Of a DNA stretch of 64,000 nucleotides, positions 9,698 to 19,192 are shown piece after piece. The stretch lies in NCBI RefSeq assembly GCF_027579695.1, contig NC_083586.1, positions 2,594,501 to 2,658,500 on the forward strand. The letters are read 5' to 3'. Position numbers and translations under genes: made by a program. The notes below the pieces were generated by a model that did not search any database, was not told where the DNA came from, and worked only from the letters and a program-made list of their open reading frames with translations. Numbering within the stretch: the first letter of the stretch is position 1; each line of letters opens with the position of its first letter. This stretch comes from Neoarius graeffei (taxonomy: Eukaryota; Chordata; Actinopteri; Siluriformes; Ariidae).

Positions 9698-10670
9698 ATG
9701 ACCGACTCAGCAGAGGCTGCTTCAACTGTCTACCCGGCCAACCTTCAGGGAATTATGGCAGCTTTGACATGCTTCGGAGCGACCATGGACGAATGCTCAC
9801 CAGCCAACGTGAGGCCCTTGCTTGCCACGAGGTACTGCTTCAGCAAATTGGGAAAACCCTGGCACAGCTGACACCTCTGCCTGCATCTCCTGATCTGGCT
9901 CCTGCTCCCGTTCCAGTGCCTCCTGCCATGCTGTCTCCTTCACCTCATGAACCCAGCCTTCCTGCACCACAGAGGTATGATGGCAAGCACGGAGAGTGCC
10001 GGGAGTTCCTTACCCAGTGCCAACTCACCTTTGAGCTCCAGCCTACCACCTACACTACGGATCGCCGCAAGATTGCCTTTGTGATAACCTTGTTAGCTGG
10101 TAAGGCATGAGCTTGGGCAACGGCCATCTGGCAAAGACAGGGACCCGAGTGTTCTGACTTCAAGCTATTTACGGAGGAGATGCTTCGGGTCTTCAATCAG
10201 GCAGACATCAGTAAAGATGCAGCCAGGAAGCTCATGTCTGTCCGACAGGAGGGAAGCATTGCAGACTACGCCATCTCGTTCCGGACCCTCGCAGCAGTAA
10301 GTGGATGGAACGAGACTGCCCTGGTGTCAGCTTTCCACCATGGTCTGTCTGACTCCATCAAAGACGGTCTGGCTTCTATCGGATGCCCAAGTGACCTCGA
10401 AACTCTGATCTCACATTCTACTTGCCTTGACAACAGGATGAGAGAACGCCGCCAAGTCCTGAGCCTCCCCGGCCTCCCTGCCTCTACCTGGAGCCCGTCT
10501 ACCTCTTCCAGTGACTGTCCAGAGCCCATGCAAGTTGGCCGTACTCGTCTCTCCGTAGCCGAGAGGGAGCGCAGAAGGAGGGACAAGTGCTGCATCTACT
10601 GTGGCAAGCCTGGTCACTTCTGAGCATCATGTCCCAAGCTCTTGGAAAAAGGACCACCCCGTCCAACCGA
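9698..10670 (+). pseudogene. Chromovirus gag
   Basis: The likely start is ATG 9698 (Met-Thr-Asp-Ser-Ala-Glu). A frameshift near 9780 moves the frame to the coiled-coil-like Leu-Thr-Ser-Gln-Arg-Glu-Ala-Leu segment. A Pro-rich linker follows, then a capsid-like region with Arg-Tyr-Asp-Gly, and a CCHC zinc knuckle (Cys-Ile-Tyr-Cys-Gly-Lys-Pro-Gly-His) near 10594-10620. TGA stops at 10108-10110 and 10621-10623 both stand where an Arg CGA would be expected. Pol overlaps its end in the -1 frame. Confidence 0.85.
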
Positions 10671-12831
10671 GGGAAGGTTGTGATGGGGCCTACCCTCTCT
10701 CCCGGACTCCCTGGCCAAGGAATCTACATCCCGGTCTCCATCTCCTGGGGTGAGTCCGTCCACTCTTGTCAAGCCTTGTTAGACTCAGGGGCGGCTGGAA
10801 ACTTTATGGATATCCACTTCGCCCAAAGCATCAATGTCCCGACTGCGCCTCTTGAAGTCCCACTGTCTGTGTCTGCCCTCGATGGCCAAGCGTTAGGTGA
10901 TGGAAGAGTCACCCAAGTTACTTCTCCAGTCTTCCTCCAGTCTCAAGGTCACAAGGAAGAAATATCCCTGCACCTGATTCCTTCACCTGAGTTCCCAGTT
11001 ATTCTAGGTCTTCCTTGGCTTACCCGCCACAACCCTCGTATAGACTGGGTCACTAGCCAGGTTGTGGAGTGGGGTCCTGCTTGCTATGCCTCTTGTCTGC
11101 TCTCTAGCTCTCCTGTGTCTTCTGCCGAGCCTCCTGATTTCACCGAGTTATCTCAAGTTCCCACAGAGTACTGGGATCTCAAGGAAGTTTTCAGTAAGAG
11201 CAGGGCCACCGTTCTCCCTCCGCACCGTGCCTACGACTGTGCCATCGACTTGCTCCCTGGGACTACCCCTCCTCGTGGCAGACTGTTTTCCCTCTCTCAG
11301 CCAGAACGCAAGGCCATGGAGGAGTACATCAAGGAGGCCTTGGCCTCTGGGTTCATTCGACCCTCCACCTCACCCGCTGGTGCCAGCTTCGTCTTTGTCG
11401 GCAAGAAGGATGGGGGGCTCCGGCCATGTATTGATTATAGGGGCCTGAACAAGATCACCGTGCGCAACCGCTATCCCCTTCCGCTGATGTCCACAGCATT
11501 CGACCTGCTCCAAGGTGCCACCATCTTCACCAAGTTGGACTTACAGAACACATACCATCTCGTCCGTGTCTGACAGGGAGACGAGTGGAAGACCGCCTTT
11601 AACACCCCGTCAGGGCACTACGAGTACCAGGTCATGCCCTTCGGACTCACCAATGCACCAGCTGTTTTTCAGGCCCTTATCAACAACGTCTTGAGGGATA
11701 TGATTAATCAATACGTTTTCGTCTACCTCGACGACATCCTGATATTCTCCAAGACCTTACAGGAGCACCGCCACCATGTCCGCCAAGTCCTCCAGAGACT
11801 TTTACAGAATAATATGTTTGCTAAAGCCCAGAAATGCAAGTTTCATGTCCCTGAGGTCTCCTTCCTGGGATTTATTGTACGAATGGGGCAACTCCAAATG
11901 GACCCAGCCAAGACCCTGGCCGTCTGGGACTGGCCTACTCCCAAGTCCGTTAAGGAGGTTCAGCGGTTCTTAGGATTCGCTAACTTCTACCGCAAGTTCA
12001 TCAGGAACTTCAGCTCCGTAGCAGCACCTATGTCGGACCTCACCAAAAGGACTGGTGGTTCCTATGTCTGGTCCCCTCAGGCAGAAAAGGCATTTAATGA
12101 CCTCAAACACCGCTTTTGCACGGCACCTATTCTGGTTCTCCCGGACACCTCCCAACCATTCATCATGGAGGTGGATGCCTCAGACAGTGGTGTTGGCGTG
12201 GTGCTCTCTCAACGCTCGGAAGGGAAGCTGCACCCCTGCACTTCCCTGAGCCCTGCGGAGTCCCGCTATGATGTGAGGGATTGGGAACTGCTAGCGGTTA
12301 AACGAGCCCTTGAGGAGTGGAGGCACTGGCTGGAGGGAGCCAACATCCATTCCTGGTGTGGATGGACCATAAGAACCTGGAGTACCTCCAGCAAGCCAAG
12401 AGGCTGAACCCATGACAGGCTAGTTGGGCTTTGTTTTTCAGCCATTTCAATTTCACCCTATCATACCGCCTGGGCTCTAAGAACACCAAACCGGACGCGC
12501 TCTCCAGGCTGTTCTCACCCAACAACAGGGAGAGTGAAGTTGGGCCTATCATCACTGTATCCCGGATTGTGGCTCCTGTCCGCTGGGGTATTGAGGAGAC
12601 CGTTTGACAAGCTCAACGCCGGGACCCCGATCCTGGGACGGGGCCACCGGGCCTCCTGTACGTCCCTCGTCAAGCCCGGGCCAAGGTTCTCCAGTGGGGT
12701 CACTCTTCCCCTCTCACCACCCACCCGGGAGCTTGGAGGACCCTGGACTTCCTGAAAAGACGCTTCTGGTGGCCTAACATGGAGAAGGAAGTAAGGTCAT
12801 TCGTCCTGTCCTGTGAGGTCTGCACCAGAAC

Positions 12832-12922
12832 CAGCGTTGCCAGATACTGCTGACGTCTTCCAGCCAAAATATGTTCAAAACCCGCCAAAAAACACTTAAA
12901 ACCGCCCAATCTGGCAACACTG
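12832..12922 (+). mobile_element. hAT-type MITE, 91 bp, inside the integrase
   Basis: The left end CAGCGTTGCCAGAT and the right end (reverse complement CAGTGTTGCCAGAT) match at 13 of 14 positions. The flanking 8-bp repeat ACCAGAAC occurs at 12824-12831 and 12923-12930. CAG/CTG ends and an 8-bp duplication are hAT hallmarks. Element plus duplication adds 99 bp, so the pol frame is kept apart from one internal TGA (12851). It falls in the zinc-binding HHCC segment of the integrase. Confidence 0.88.
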
Positions 12923-14066
12923 ACCAGAACCAAGAACCCACGACAGCGTCCCCAGGGTCTCCTGCATCCTCTGCATATTCCCCAGCGTCCCTGGTCCCAC
13001 GTGGCGGTCGACTTCATCACGGGTCTCCCTGAGTCTCAAAGTAACACTGTCATTTTGGTCATTGTGGACAGATTCTCCAAGGCCTGCCGCTTTATACCAC
13101 TGTGCAAACTCCCTTCTGCCCTTGACACTGCTAAATTGCTATTTAATCACGTCTTCCGAGTCTTTGGTCTTCCACAGGACATCGTCTCTGACTGGGGGCC
13201 CCAGTTCTCCTCCCGAGTGTGGCATGGCTTCTGCAAGCTCATCAGGGCCACTGCTAGCCTCTCCTCTGGGTTCCACCCCCAGTCCAATGGCCAGACGGAG
13301 AGGCTCAACCAAGACCTGGAAACCACCCTGCGAGGCCTGGCTATGGATAACCCAACATCGTGGAGCACCTGGCTGCCATGGGCTGAGTATGCCCACAACA
13401 CCCTGCAGTCATCGGCCACCAAGCTGTCGCCGTTCCAGTGCCAATTCGGGTTCCAGCCACCTCTGTTCCCGGACCAGGAGGAGGACGCTGGGGTGCCCTC
13501 GGTCAACCAATACGTGAGACGGTGTCGCAAGACCTGGAGCAAGGTCAGGAGGACACTCATCCAGACCTCTAGTACCAACCAGACTCAGGCCAACCGCCAT
13601 AGGAGACCTGCCCACACTTTCCGCCCTGGGTAGTGGGTTTGGCTGTCCGCCAAGGACCTTCCGCTGCGGGTGGAGAACCGCAAGCTTGCTCCTTGCTACA
13701 TTGGCCCCTTCAAGGTTGTACGCAGAGTTAACCCTGTCTCCTACCGGCTCCAGTTACCACGTACGCTAAGGATTAACCCCACATTCCATGTTTCCCTGTT
13801 GTGGCCCGTACTGACGTCCACGTATGCCCCTGCCCCTAGGAACCCCCCGCCCCCCCGCATCTTCCAGGGTCAGACTGTTTTCACCATGCGCCACCTGCTG
13901 GACTCCCACCGGGTTCGTGGGGGTCTCCAATATCTTGTGGACTGGGAGGGCTATGGTCCTGAGGAGCGCTGCTGGGTCCCAGCTCGGGACATACTAGACA
14001 AAGAACTTTGTCGGGACTTCCATTCGGCCCATCCTGATCATCCTGGGAATGTCAGGAGACGCTCCT

Positions 14067-14088
14067 GGGGGGGGGGGGGGGGGGGGTC
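14067..14088 (+). promoter_or_regulatory. Polypurine tract of chromovirus
   Basis: A run of about 20 G residues ends three to four bases before the 3' LTR (14090), the place expected for the plus-strand primer. Its length has probably grown by slippage. Confidence 0.55.
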
Positions 14089-14089
14089 C

Positions 14090-14680
14090 TGTTAGGACTG
14101 GGACTGTTTTGGCCTCTAGAGGCCGCTGTTATTTCCTTTTCTGGTCATGTTTGTTTTGGCCTCTAGAGGTCACCACTGTGTTCTGTGTTTTGTTTTTGTC
14201 TTATTGCCTGTTTCCTGCCCCGCCCTGTCCTTAATTAGTTTGTGTATTTATACCCCTGAGTTTAGTCCTCTTGTCACGGAGTCTTTGTACTGTTATGTTT
14301 AGCTCCAGTTTCCTCTGTACCATGTTCCTTGCCTTTGTCTTTTTGGTTTTGCACTTTGCTTTTTCTTTTTGGACTTTTTTGGACCTAGTATTTACTGTTT
14401 TTTGGATCTTCTGAGCGTTGGTATTTTTGCCTTTTCTTTTCTGTTTTTTTGGCTTTTGTTTTGACTTTTCTACTTTGGATATTTCTTATTTTTTCCCTTC
14501 ATCTTCTGAGCATTTTGGATTATTTCTTTTGGACTGCATATATTGTAAATAAACCTTTTGATACTTTTTCTACTTCTGCCTCACGCTTCTGCATTTGAGT
14601 CATCCCCCTGGTGGCCTAGTGGGGGTTTGCTGGATTATCCCACCAGCGAGCCAGGTTTGAATCCCAGCAAAACCCTAACA
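14090..14680 (+). repeat. 3' LTR of chromovirus
   Basis: Starts TGTTAGG, ends CCTAACA, and aligns over its full length with 9095-9684. The self-priming 11-mer is conserved (about 14277-14287). The B box of the tRNA-like module carries one C-to-T change. Confidence 0.92.
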
Positions 14681-14764
14681 GTCGCAAACAACTCAGGAAG
14701 TGTGTAGTAACTCAACCAGGAAGTCTGCTGTCCACTGAAATAATAATAGAAATAATAGAGATAC
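14681..14764. other. Probable upstream remainder of the L2 LINE
   Basis: Follows the gypsy insertion. If the insertion split the L2 5' region, this is its continuation. No diagnostic motif is visible. Confidence 0.3.
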
Positions 14765-14975
14765 TACAAACTCTTTAGAATTTTCTATATTTCTGCATAA
14801 ATATGACCCAAAACATCATCAGATTTTCACACAAGTCCTAAAAGTAGATAAAGAGAACCCAGTTAAACAAATGAGAAAAATATTATACTTGGTCATTTAT
14901 TTATTGAGGAAAATGATCCAATATTACATATCTGTGAGTGGCAAAATGTATGTGAACCTTTGCTTTCAGTAGATG
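14765..14975 (+). repeat. Tc1 terminal inverted repeat fragment
   Basis: Closely matches the left end of the Tc1 element at 57432 (TTTAGAATTTTCTATATTTC and onwards, to the segment containing GAACCTTTGCTTTCAG). It has no transposase and lacks the outermost bases. Confidence 0.85.
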
Positions 14976-15636
14976 CATTTTTTTAGGCTTGCTTTTAATC
15001 TATAGGTTTTTTAAAATAAATTTATTTTTTATTTAGTTATTAGCCTTTTTAATTAGTTATTGAATTATTTATTCATTTGTGATTGTAAAGTGCTTAGAGC
15101 ATATTGTAAAGTGCATAGGCGCTAAATAAATTGTGTTAATTTTTGGTAAAACTATAGATAATTAAAAAAACATAAAATTCATATCTGGTTGCTGGTCACC
15201 TTCCTTATGTAAGGATCTAAGGACATATAGACACTTGTTTGCTTCTATGAGTTTTCCCTTAACATGCTCTTTAAATTTATTATTACTCTGAAAAGTTGCT
15301 CTTAGTATTTTAAAGTGCATATCCTGGACCAATTTTTTTTTTAATATATATGGAAGTATTTCCCTTTACACACTCATCCAGAAGGGTAATTTTGCACAAG
15401 GCCATCTGTCTACAGCAGAAAAAAATAACGTCTGGAAAAACACATCTGGAAAAATCCCAAGGGAGTCTGGAGCCAGAATCGTGACGTCACCTGCGGAAGC
15501 ACCAGCAGGCTGCGAGAACTTGCACAGTTTCATTGCACAGCCTGTGCAGACCAAGCGCTCCCATTTCTCTCTCATTGTCTGGTCTTTTGGGAAACGTTGA
15601 GTACTAATCCCCTCAAGATTGGTGTTGCTACACCCT
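14976..15636. other. Unassigned AT-rich sequence
   Basis: Contains a LINE/SINE-tail-like piece near 15087-15135 (repeated GTAAAGTGC, then GCGCTAAATAAAT). Otherwise no open frame or element end is recognised up to the left end of element A. Confidence 0.3.
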
Positions 15637-16050
15637 CCCAGATAGCAGAGGGACGTTGAAACGGCGCCAATTCTTGGTCAGAATGGTCGGTTTCCATCGT
15701 AAGTCAGAAAATCAACGCTGAAATGGCGCCGTGAAACGTCGATTTCTCCGCCGTCGGAGAAGGTCGATTGATAAATCGACCTTCTCCGACGGCGGAGAAA
15801 TCGACGTTTCACGGCACCATTTCAGCGTTGATTTTCTGACTTTCAACAGTGATAACTGATTTTAACTGATAAGTGATTTTCTGACTTTCAACAGTGATTT
15901 TCTGACTTTCAACAGTGATAACTGTTGAATCACCGTGGGTAAAGGTTGATCTGTCGACCGTCAGAGAAGGTCGAATATACGATGTTGAACCATCGTCACT
16001 TTTGCCGGCCAGTTTTCAACATGTCGTTGGATGTCCCACGCTGTCCCATA
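15637..16050 (+). repeat. Left subterminal repeat region of element A
   Basis: Includes three near-identical units around TTTCTGACTTTCAACAGTGA (about 15834-15920), several GTTGAA/TTCAAC words and the palindrome at 15701-15842. In CACTA elements such repeats bind transposase. That role is an inference here. Confidence 0.55.
15701..15842. repeat. 142-bp palindrome with 69-bp arms
   Basis: Arms 15701-15769 and 15774-15842 are reverse complements apart from one mismatch (GGCGCC against GGCACC); the centre is GATA (15770-15773). As RNA or single strand it would form one long hairpin. Confidence 0.95.
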
Positions 16051-16816
16051 ATGCAGTGCGATTACCACTGCTGTTTACTGGATGACGTCATTTTCGTTAT
16101 ATACCTGGGTGCATGTGAAACTCCCACACCACTCGGTTGGATCGCGACTCTCTTGTGGATCGGCCTGCTGTTACGCTTGGACCATTGAAACAACATTGAG
16201 AAAAACACTGGACCATGCTACATTTTCATTCATCCCTGGACATCTGGTACGTACCATTATTCAGTCACTATGAATAAAGGGAATTTCGAATACAATTTCA
16301 AGCAGTTTAAGAAGTTATGATGAACTTCAGTCATATCACGCATTGGAGAAATTTCCCTCAACTAGTATCCATTTGAAACAACAACAATGCAGATGCATTA
16401 TTCAATCGACAAACGAGTCGAAGTACTTGTCTTGTTGGAGTGAAAACTTAGCGTTGGAGTGAAAACTTAGCATTTAAATCGAGCATGTAGGCCTAGGTCG
16501 CATGTCGTTTTGAGCTGACCTGTTCTTTTGTGTAGCCATGGGTCGCGCCTCGCGGCCATGAACTTTAAAGATTATCCAGGCTACCAACGCTTCTGTAGTG
16601 ACCACTTTGTTTGAGGTACCACGAACGAAATTGCTTATATTCCCTCAACTAATACAATAAACATGCAGATGCATTGTTTAGTCGAAAACTAGTCAAAGTA
16701 GTGGTCTTGATGGAGTGAAAACAAAGCATTTCAATCAAGTATATAGGCCGTGGTTATAACCGGTAGCTCTATACCCGGCTTGAGGGGGCTGGGCTTTGTA
16801 ACGCTGTAGGCCTATA

Positions 16817-17051
16817 CTGCCCTACAAAGCCAAAAGACCTTAACTCATCAGACTCATTACAGGCTTCTGCCTTGGTTTTCCCTTTGCTTTTGGAAGTTAC
16901 GGTAAAAACGACGTCTTATTGTTACCAGAAAAAAACAGAAATGACTCGAAATAATTCATCACATGATACAACTGATGTCCTCTGTTCCAAAAATGGCAAT
17001 AACTCATGTTGACCTTAAGTGATATTAAGGTCTTTTGGCTTTGTAGGGCAG
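16817..17051. mobile_element. MITE with TA target duplication, 235 bp
   Basis: The left end CTGCCCTACAAAGCCAAAAG and the right end are reverse complements over about 28 bp. TA occurs directly outside both ends (16815-16816 and 17052-17053). No coding capacity. It sits upstream of the element A transposase. Confidence 0.8.
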
Positions 17052-17138
17052 TATGGGTCGCAGCCATTAGAACATGACTCCAGACATTGTTAAAACATTG
17101 TTGGTATTAAAACAGAACTTTCTATAAAACAATTGTTT

Positions 17139-17140
17139 GA

Positions 17141-17170
<30 letters not shown>
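17139..17170. repeat. (GT)n microsatellite
   Basis: About 14 uninterrupted GT units directly upstream of the transposase exon. Confidence 0.95.
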
Positions 17171-17171
<1 letters not shown>

Positions 17172-17306
17172 GGTTATTTCAAATGTAATGACGTAAATGT
17201 TGTTGTCTTTGTTCCCCCCATGTTTACCTCAGTGGAACCTGAAGACCACTACCCCGTCATTCCCTCAAAAAGTACTGCAGACATTTATTTCTTTAGGGGA
17301 GAGAAC

Positions 17307-19109
17307 ATGGCTTCTTATTGGTCAAAAAGAAGACATGTTGTGACAGCTACTGAAATGTCAGAAAGGCAGATTCTGTCCGATTTTGAGTCAGCTCTGGGTA
17401 ATCCTGCTGCTCAAGTCTCTCCTTCAATTGCATCACCCAGGCCTGCATCATCAATGGGTTTAGATGAGGATGGTGGGGATTCTGTTGAGTTGGGAGGGTG
17501 CAGTGATGCAGAGTCTGACAGCAGTAGCATGTCTTCAGAGGGTGACAGTGACAGTCATATTGATGGTGACTCTTTTGAAGAGTCAGGGCTTCACCAAAAA
17601 TTAAAACACTGGGCTGCATCATTCTCTGTGCCTTTGATTGCCATTACTGCTCTGTTGACCATTTTGAGAACAAGCCACCCTGAACTGTCCAAGGATGCTA
17701 GGACCTTATTGGGCACTAAGCCTGCAGTACCATTACAGACCGTAGGTAATGGGGAATACTTCCATTTTGGCTTGGCAAAGGGAATTTTGTCCAAATTAAG
17801 CACCATCCATTTACCAGATGTTATTCAAACAATAAGAGTTCAATTTAACATCGATGGTCCTATTTTCAAAAGCACCAGGCTTCAGTTTTGGCCTATTTTG
17901 GCACTGATTGATTGCGATTACACCAGAACACCATTTTTAGTTGGCATCTTTTGTGGCCCTGGAAAACCCTCCAATGTGTTTGATTATCTGACGCACTTTG
18001 TTAAAGACCTCTCTGATCTACTTTGCAATGGGGTAACATTTGGAGGTAGAAAGCTGAGGGTGGCCATTTCATCCTTCATTTGTGATGCTCCTGCTCGAGC
18101 ATTTGTAAAACAAATTAAATGCCATAATGTGTACTCTGGATGCGATAAATGCCATCAGACTGGTATTTGGCAGAAAAAAATGATGTATCCTGAGACTGAT
18201 GTTAGGCTAAGGTCAGACGAGGAGTTTGAAAATATGGTAGATGAGGACCACCACATCAACAGAAGTCCTCTGACGGGTCTGGTGAAAATGGTGTCTGCCT
18301 TCCCAATAGATTATATGCATTTATGTTGCCTTGGCGTTATGAAAAAGTTGATACATTTTTGGATGAGGGGGAAAAACTCTACAAGGCAGCCTACAAGAGC
18401 CATTAAAGCCATCTCCAAAAAGTTAATACAGCTTCGTCCCTATACTCCAGCTGAATTTGCACGGAAACCCCATGAACTCGCCGAAATTGATAGGTGGAAA
18501 GCGGCAGAGCTGCGCCAATTTATGATTTACAGTGGGCCATTAGTTCTGAGGGACATTCTTCCACAAGATCTCTATGAAAACTTCATGTTGTTTTCTGTGG
18601 CCATGTTTTTGCTACTCACACCAAACATTTCTGAAAGTATGGTTTGTTTTTCCGAAAAATTGTTAATAGCTTTTGTAAAGCATTTTGGAGAGGTGTATGG
18701 TAAAGACGAGATTGTGTTTAGCATACATCAAACAATACATCTGACACATGAGTACCACCAGTATGGTTCCCTAGACAACATCTCATCCTTTCCTTATGAG
18801 AATTATTTGGGTAAACTAAAAAAAATGCTACGCAAGCCATCTCAACCTTTACAACAGGTTGTCAAACGCCTTTCAGAGGAGCCAGTTTGTTTATTTCCAC
18901 CACCACCTACACAACCACAGTTGTTACACCCACACCAGGAGGGCCCATTACCCCAACACTTAAGTTCTAGCCAGCAATTTAAAAAAGTGCATTTCAATAA
19001 TTTCTGCTTTTCTTCAAAGCAGGGCGATGATTGCCTAGTGATTAAAAATGAAATCTGTGCCATCTATAATAAAAAAAATAAAAAAGTACTCCATGGAAAG
19101 GATAGTTAG
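17307..19109 (+). CDS. Tnp2-like CACTA transposase of element A
   Basis: The start is set at ATG 17307 (Met-Ala-Ser-Tyr-Trp-Ser-Lys-Arg-Arg) because element B starts the same way and a splice-acceptor-like TTTATTTCTTTAG lies just before it. The frame is open further upstream, to 17220. An acidic Ser/Asp/Glu-rich N-terminus (about residues 20-100) precedes the conserved core: Phe-Asn-Ile-Asp-Gly-Pro, Gln-Phe-Trp-Pro-Ile-Leu, Gly-Ile-Phe-Cys-Gly-Pro-Gly-Lys-Pro, Asp-Ala-Pro-Ala-Arg-Ala, a Cys-x-x-Cys-His pair, Asp-Tyr-Met-His-Leu-Cys-Cys-Leu-Gly-Val, and a DUF4218-like Pro-Tyr-Glu-Asn-Tyr-Leu-Gly-Lys-Leu-Lys. The end is shorter than in element B, because a palindrome has replaced it. It has no internal stop. 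Confidence 0.75.
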   Translation: MASYWSKRRHVVTATEMSERQILSDFESALGNPAAQVSPSIASPRPASSMGLDEDGGDSVELGGCSDAESDSSSMSSEGDSDSHIDGDSFEESGLHQKLKHWAASFSVPLIAITALLTILRTSHPELSKDARTLLGTKPAVPLQTVGNGEYFHFGLAKGILSKLSTIHLPDVIQTIRVQFNIDGPIFKSTRLQFWPILALIDCDYTRTPFLVGIFCGPGKPSNVFDYLTHFVKDLSDLLCNGVTFGGRKLRVAISSFICDAPARAFVKQIKCHNVYSGCDKCHQTGIWQKKMMYPETDVRLRSDEEFENMVDEDHHINRSPLTGLVKMVSAFPIDYMHLCCLGVMKKLIHFWMRGKNSTRQPTRAIKAISKKLIQLRPYTPAEFARKPHELAEIDRWKAAELRQFMIYSGPLVLRDILPQDLYENFMLFSVAMFLLLTPNISESMVCFSEKLLIAFVKHFGEVYGKDEIVFSIHQTIHLTHEYHQYGSLDNISSFPYENYLGKLKKMLRKPSQPLQQVVKRLSEEPVCLFPPPPTQPQLLHPHQEGPLPQHLSSSQQFKKVHFNNFCFSSKQGDDCLVIKNEICAIYNKKNKKVLHGKDS

Positions 19110-19192
19110 TGCCTGCCAGCTGGATGGCAGGCACTAACTATCCTTTCCATGGAGTACTTTTTTATTTTTTTTATTATAGATGGCACAGATTT
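19051..19192. repeat. 142-bp perfect palindrome between the two genes of element A
   Basis: Arms 19051-19118 and 19125-19192 are exact reverse complements (68 bp); the centre is GCTGGA. The left arm is the last part of the transposase frame, including its stop. The right arm contains the ATG and first four codons of the accessory gene (19180 onwards). The transposase C-terminus is therefore encoded by an inverted copy of the accessory gene's start region. Confidence 0.95.

Larger units (their letters stand above)
10587..14095 (+). pseudogene. Chromovirus pol: protease, RT, RNase H, integrase, chromodomain
   Basis: Protease active site Leu-Leu-Asp-Ser-Gly-Ala (about 10780). RT with Arg-Pro-Cys-Ile-Asp-Tyr-Arg-Gly-Leu-Asn, Met-Pro-Phe-Gly-Leu-Thr-Asn and catalytic Tyr-Leu-Asp-Asp (about 11720). 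RNase H with Glu-Val-Asp-Ala-Ser-Asp (about 12170). Integrase with Asp in Val-Asp-Phe-Ile-Thr-Gly, Ser-Asp-Trp-Gly-Pro-Gln-Phe (Trp replaces the usual Arg) and Asn-Gly-Gln-Thr-Glu-Arg. A chromodomain follows (about 13885-14030). Stops: TGA 11571, 12413, 12605, 12851 (inside the MITE), TAG 13631. One 1-base deletion near 12345 shifts the RNase H frame. Confidence 0.92.
9095..14680 (+). mobile_element. Ty3/gypsy chromovirus (sushi/Tf1-like), complete but decayed
   Basis: Two LTRs of about 590 bp (9095-9684 and 14090-14680) start TGTTAGG and end CCTAACA. I count about 14 substitutions and one indel between them. Flanks are ATCGC and GTCGC, a 5-bp target duplication with one mismatch. Inside are gag, protease, RT, RNase H, integrase and a C-terminal chromodomain, in chromovirus order. 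Priming appears to be of the self-priming type. Coding capacity is lost through at least seven stops, two frameshifts and a 91-bp MITE insertion. Confidence 0.93.

Noticed and set aside
10600..10670. A -1 slippery site joining gag and pol in the chromovirus
   Set aside because: The frames do overlap in -1 relation, but I see no canonical XXXYYYZ heptamer in phase near the overlap (only GGAAAAAGG).
12900..13580. Antisense frames over the chromovirus integrase
   Set aside because: GC-rich coding sequence gives long antisense frames; no start context or domain supports them.
17591..17806. Minus-strand frames inside the element A transposase
   Set aside because: Shadows of the sense gene; not conserved in element B.
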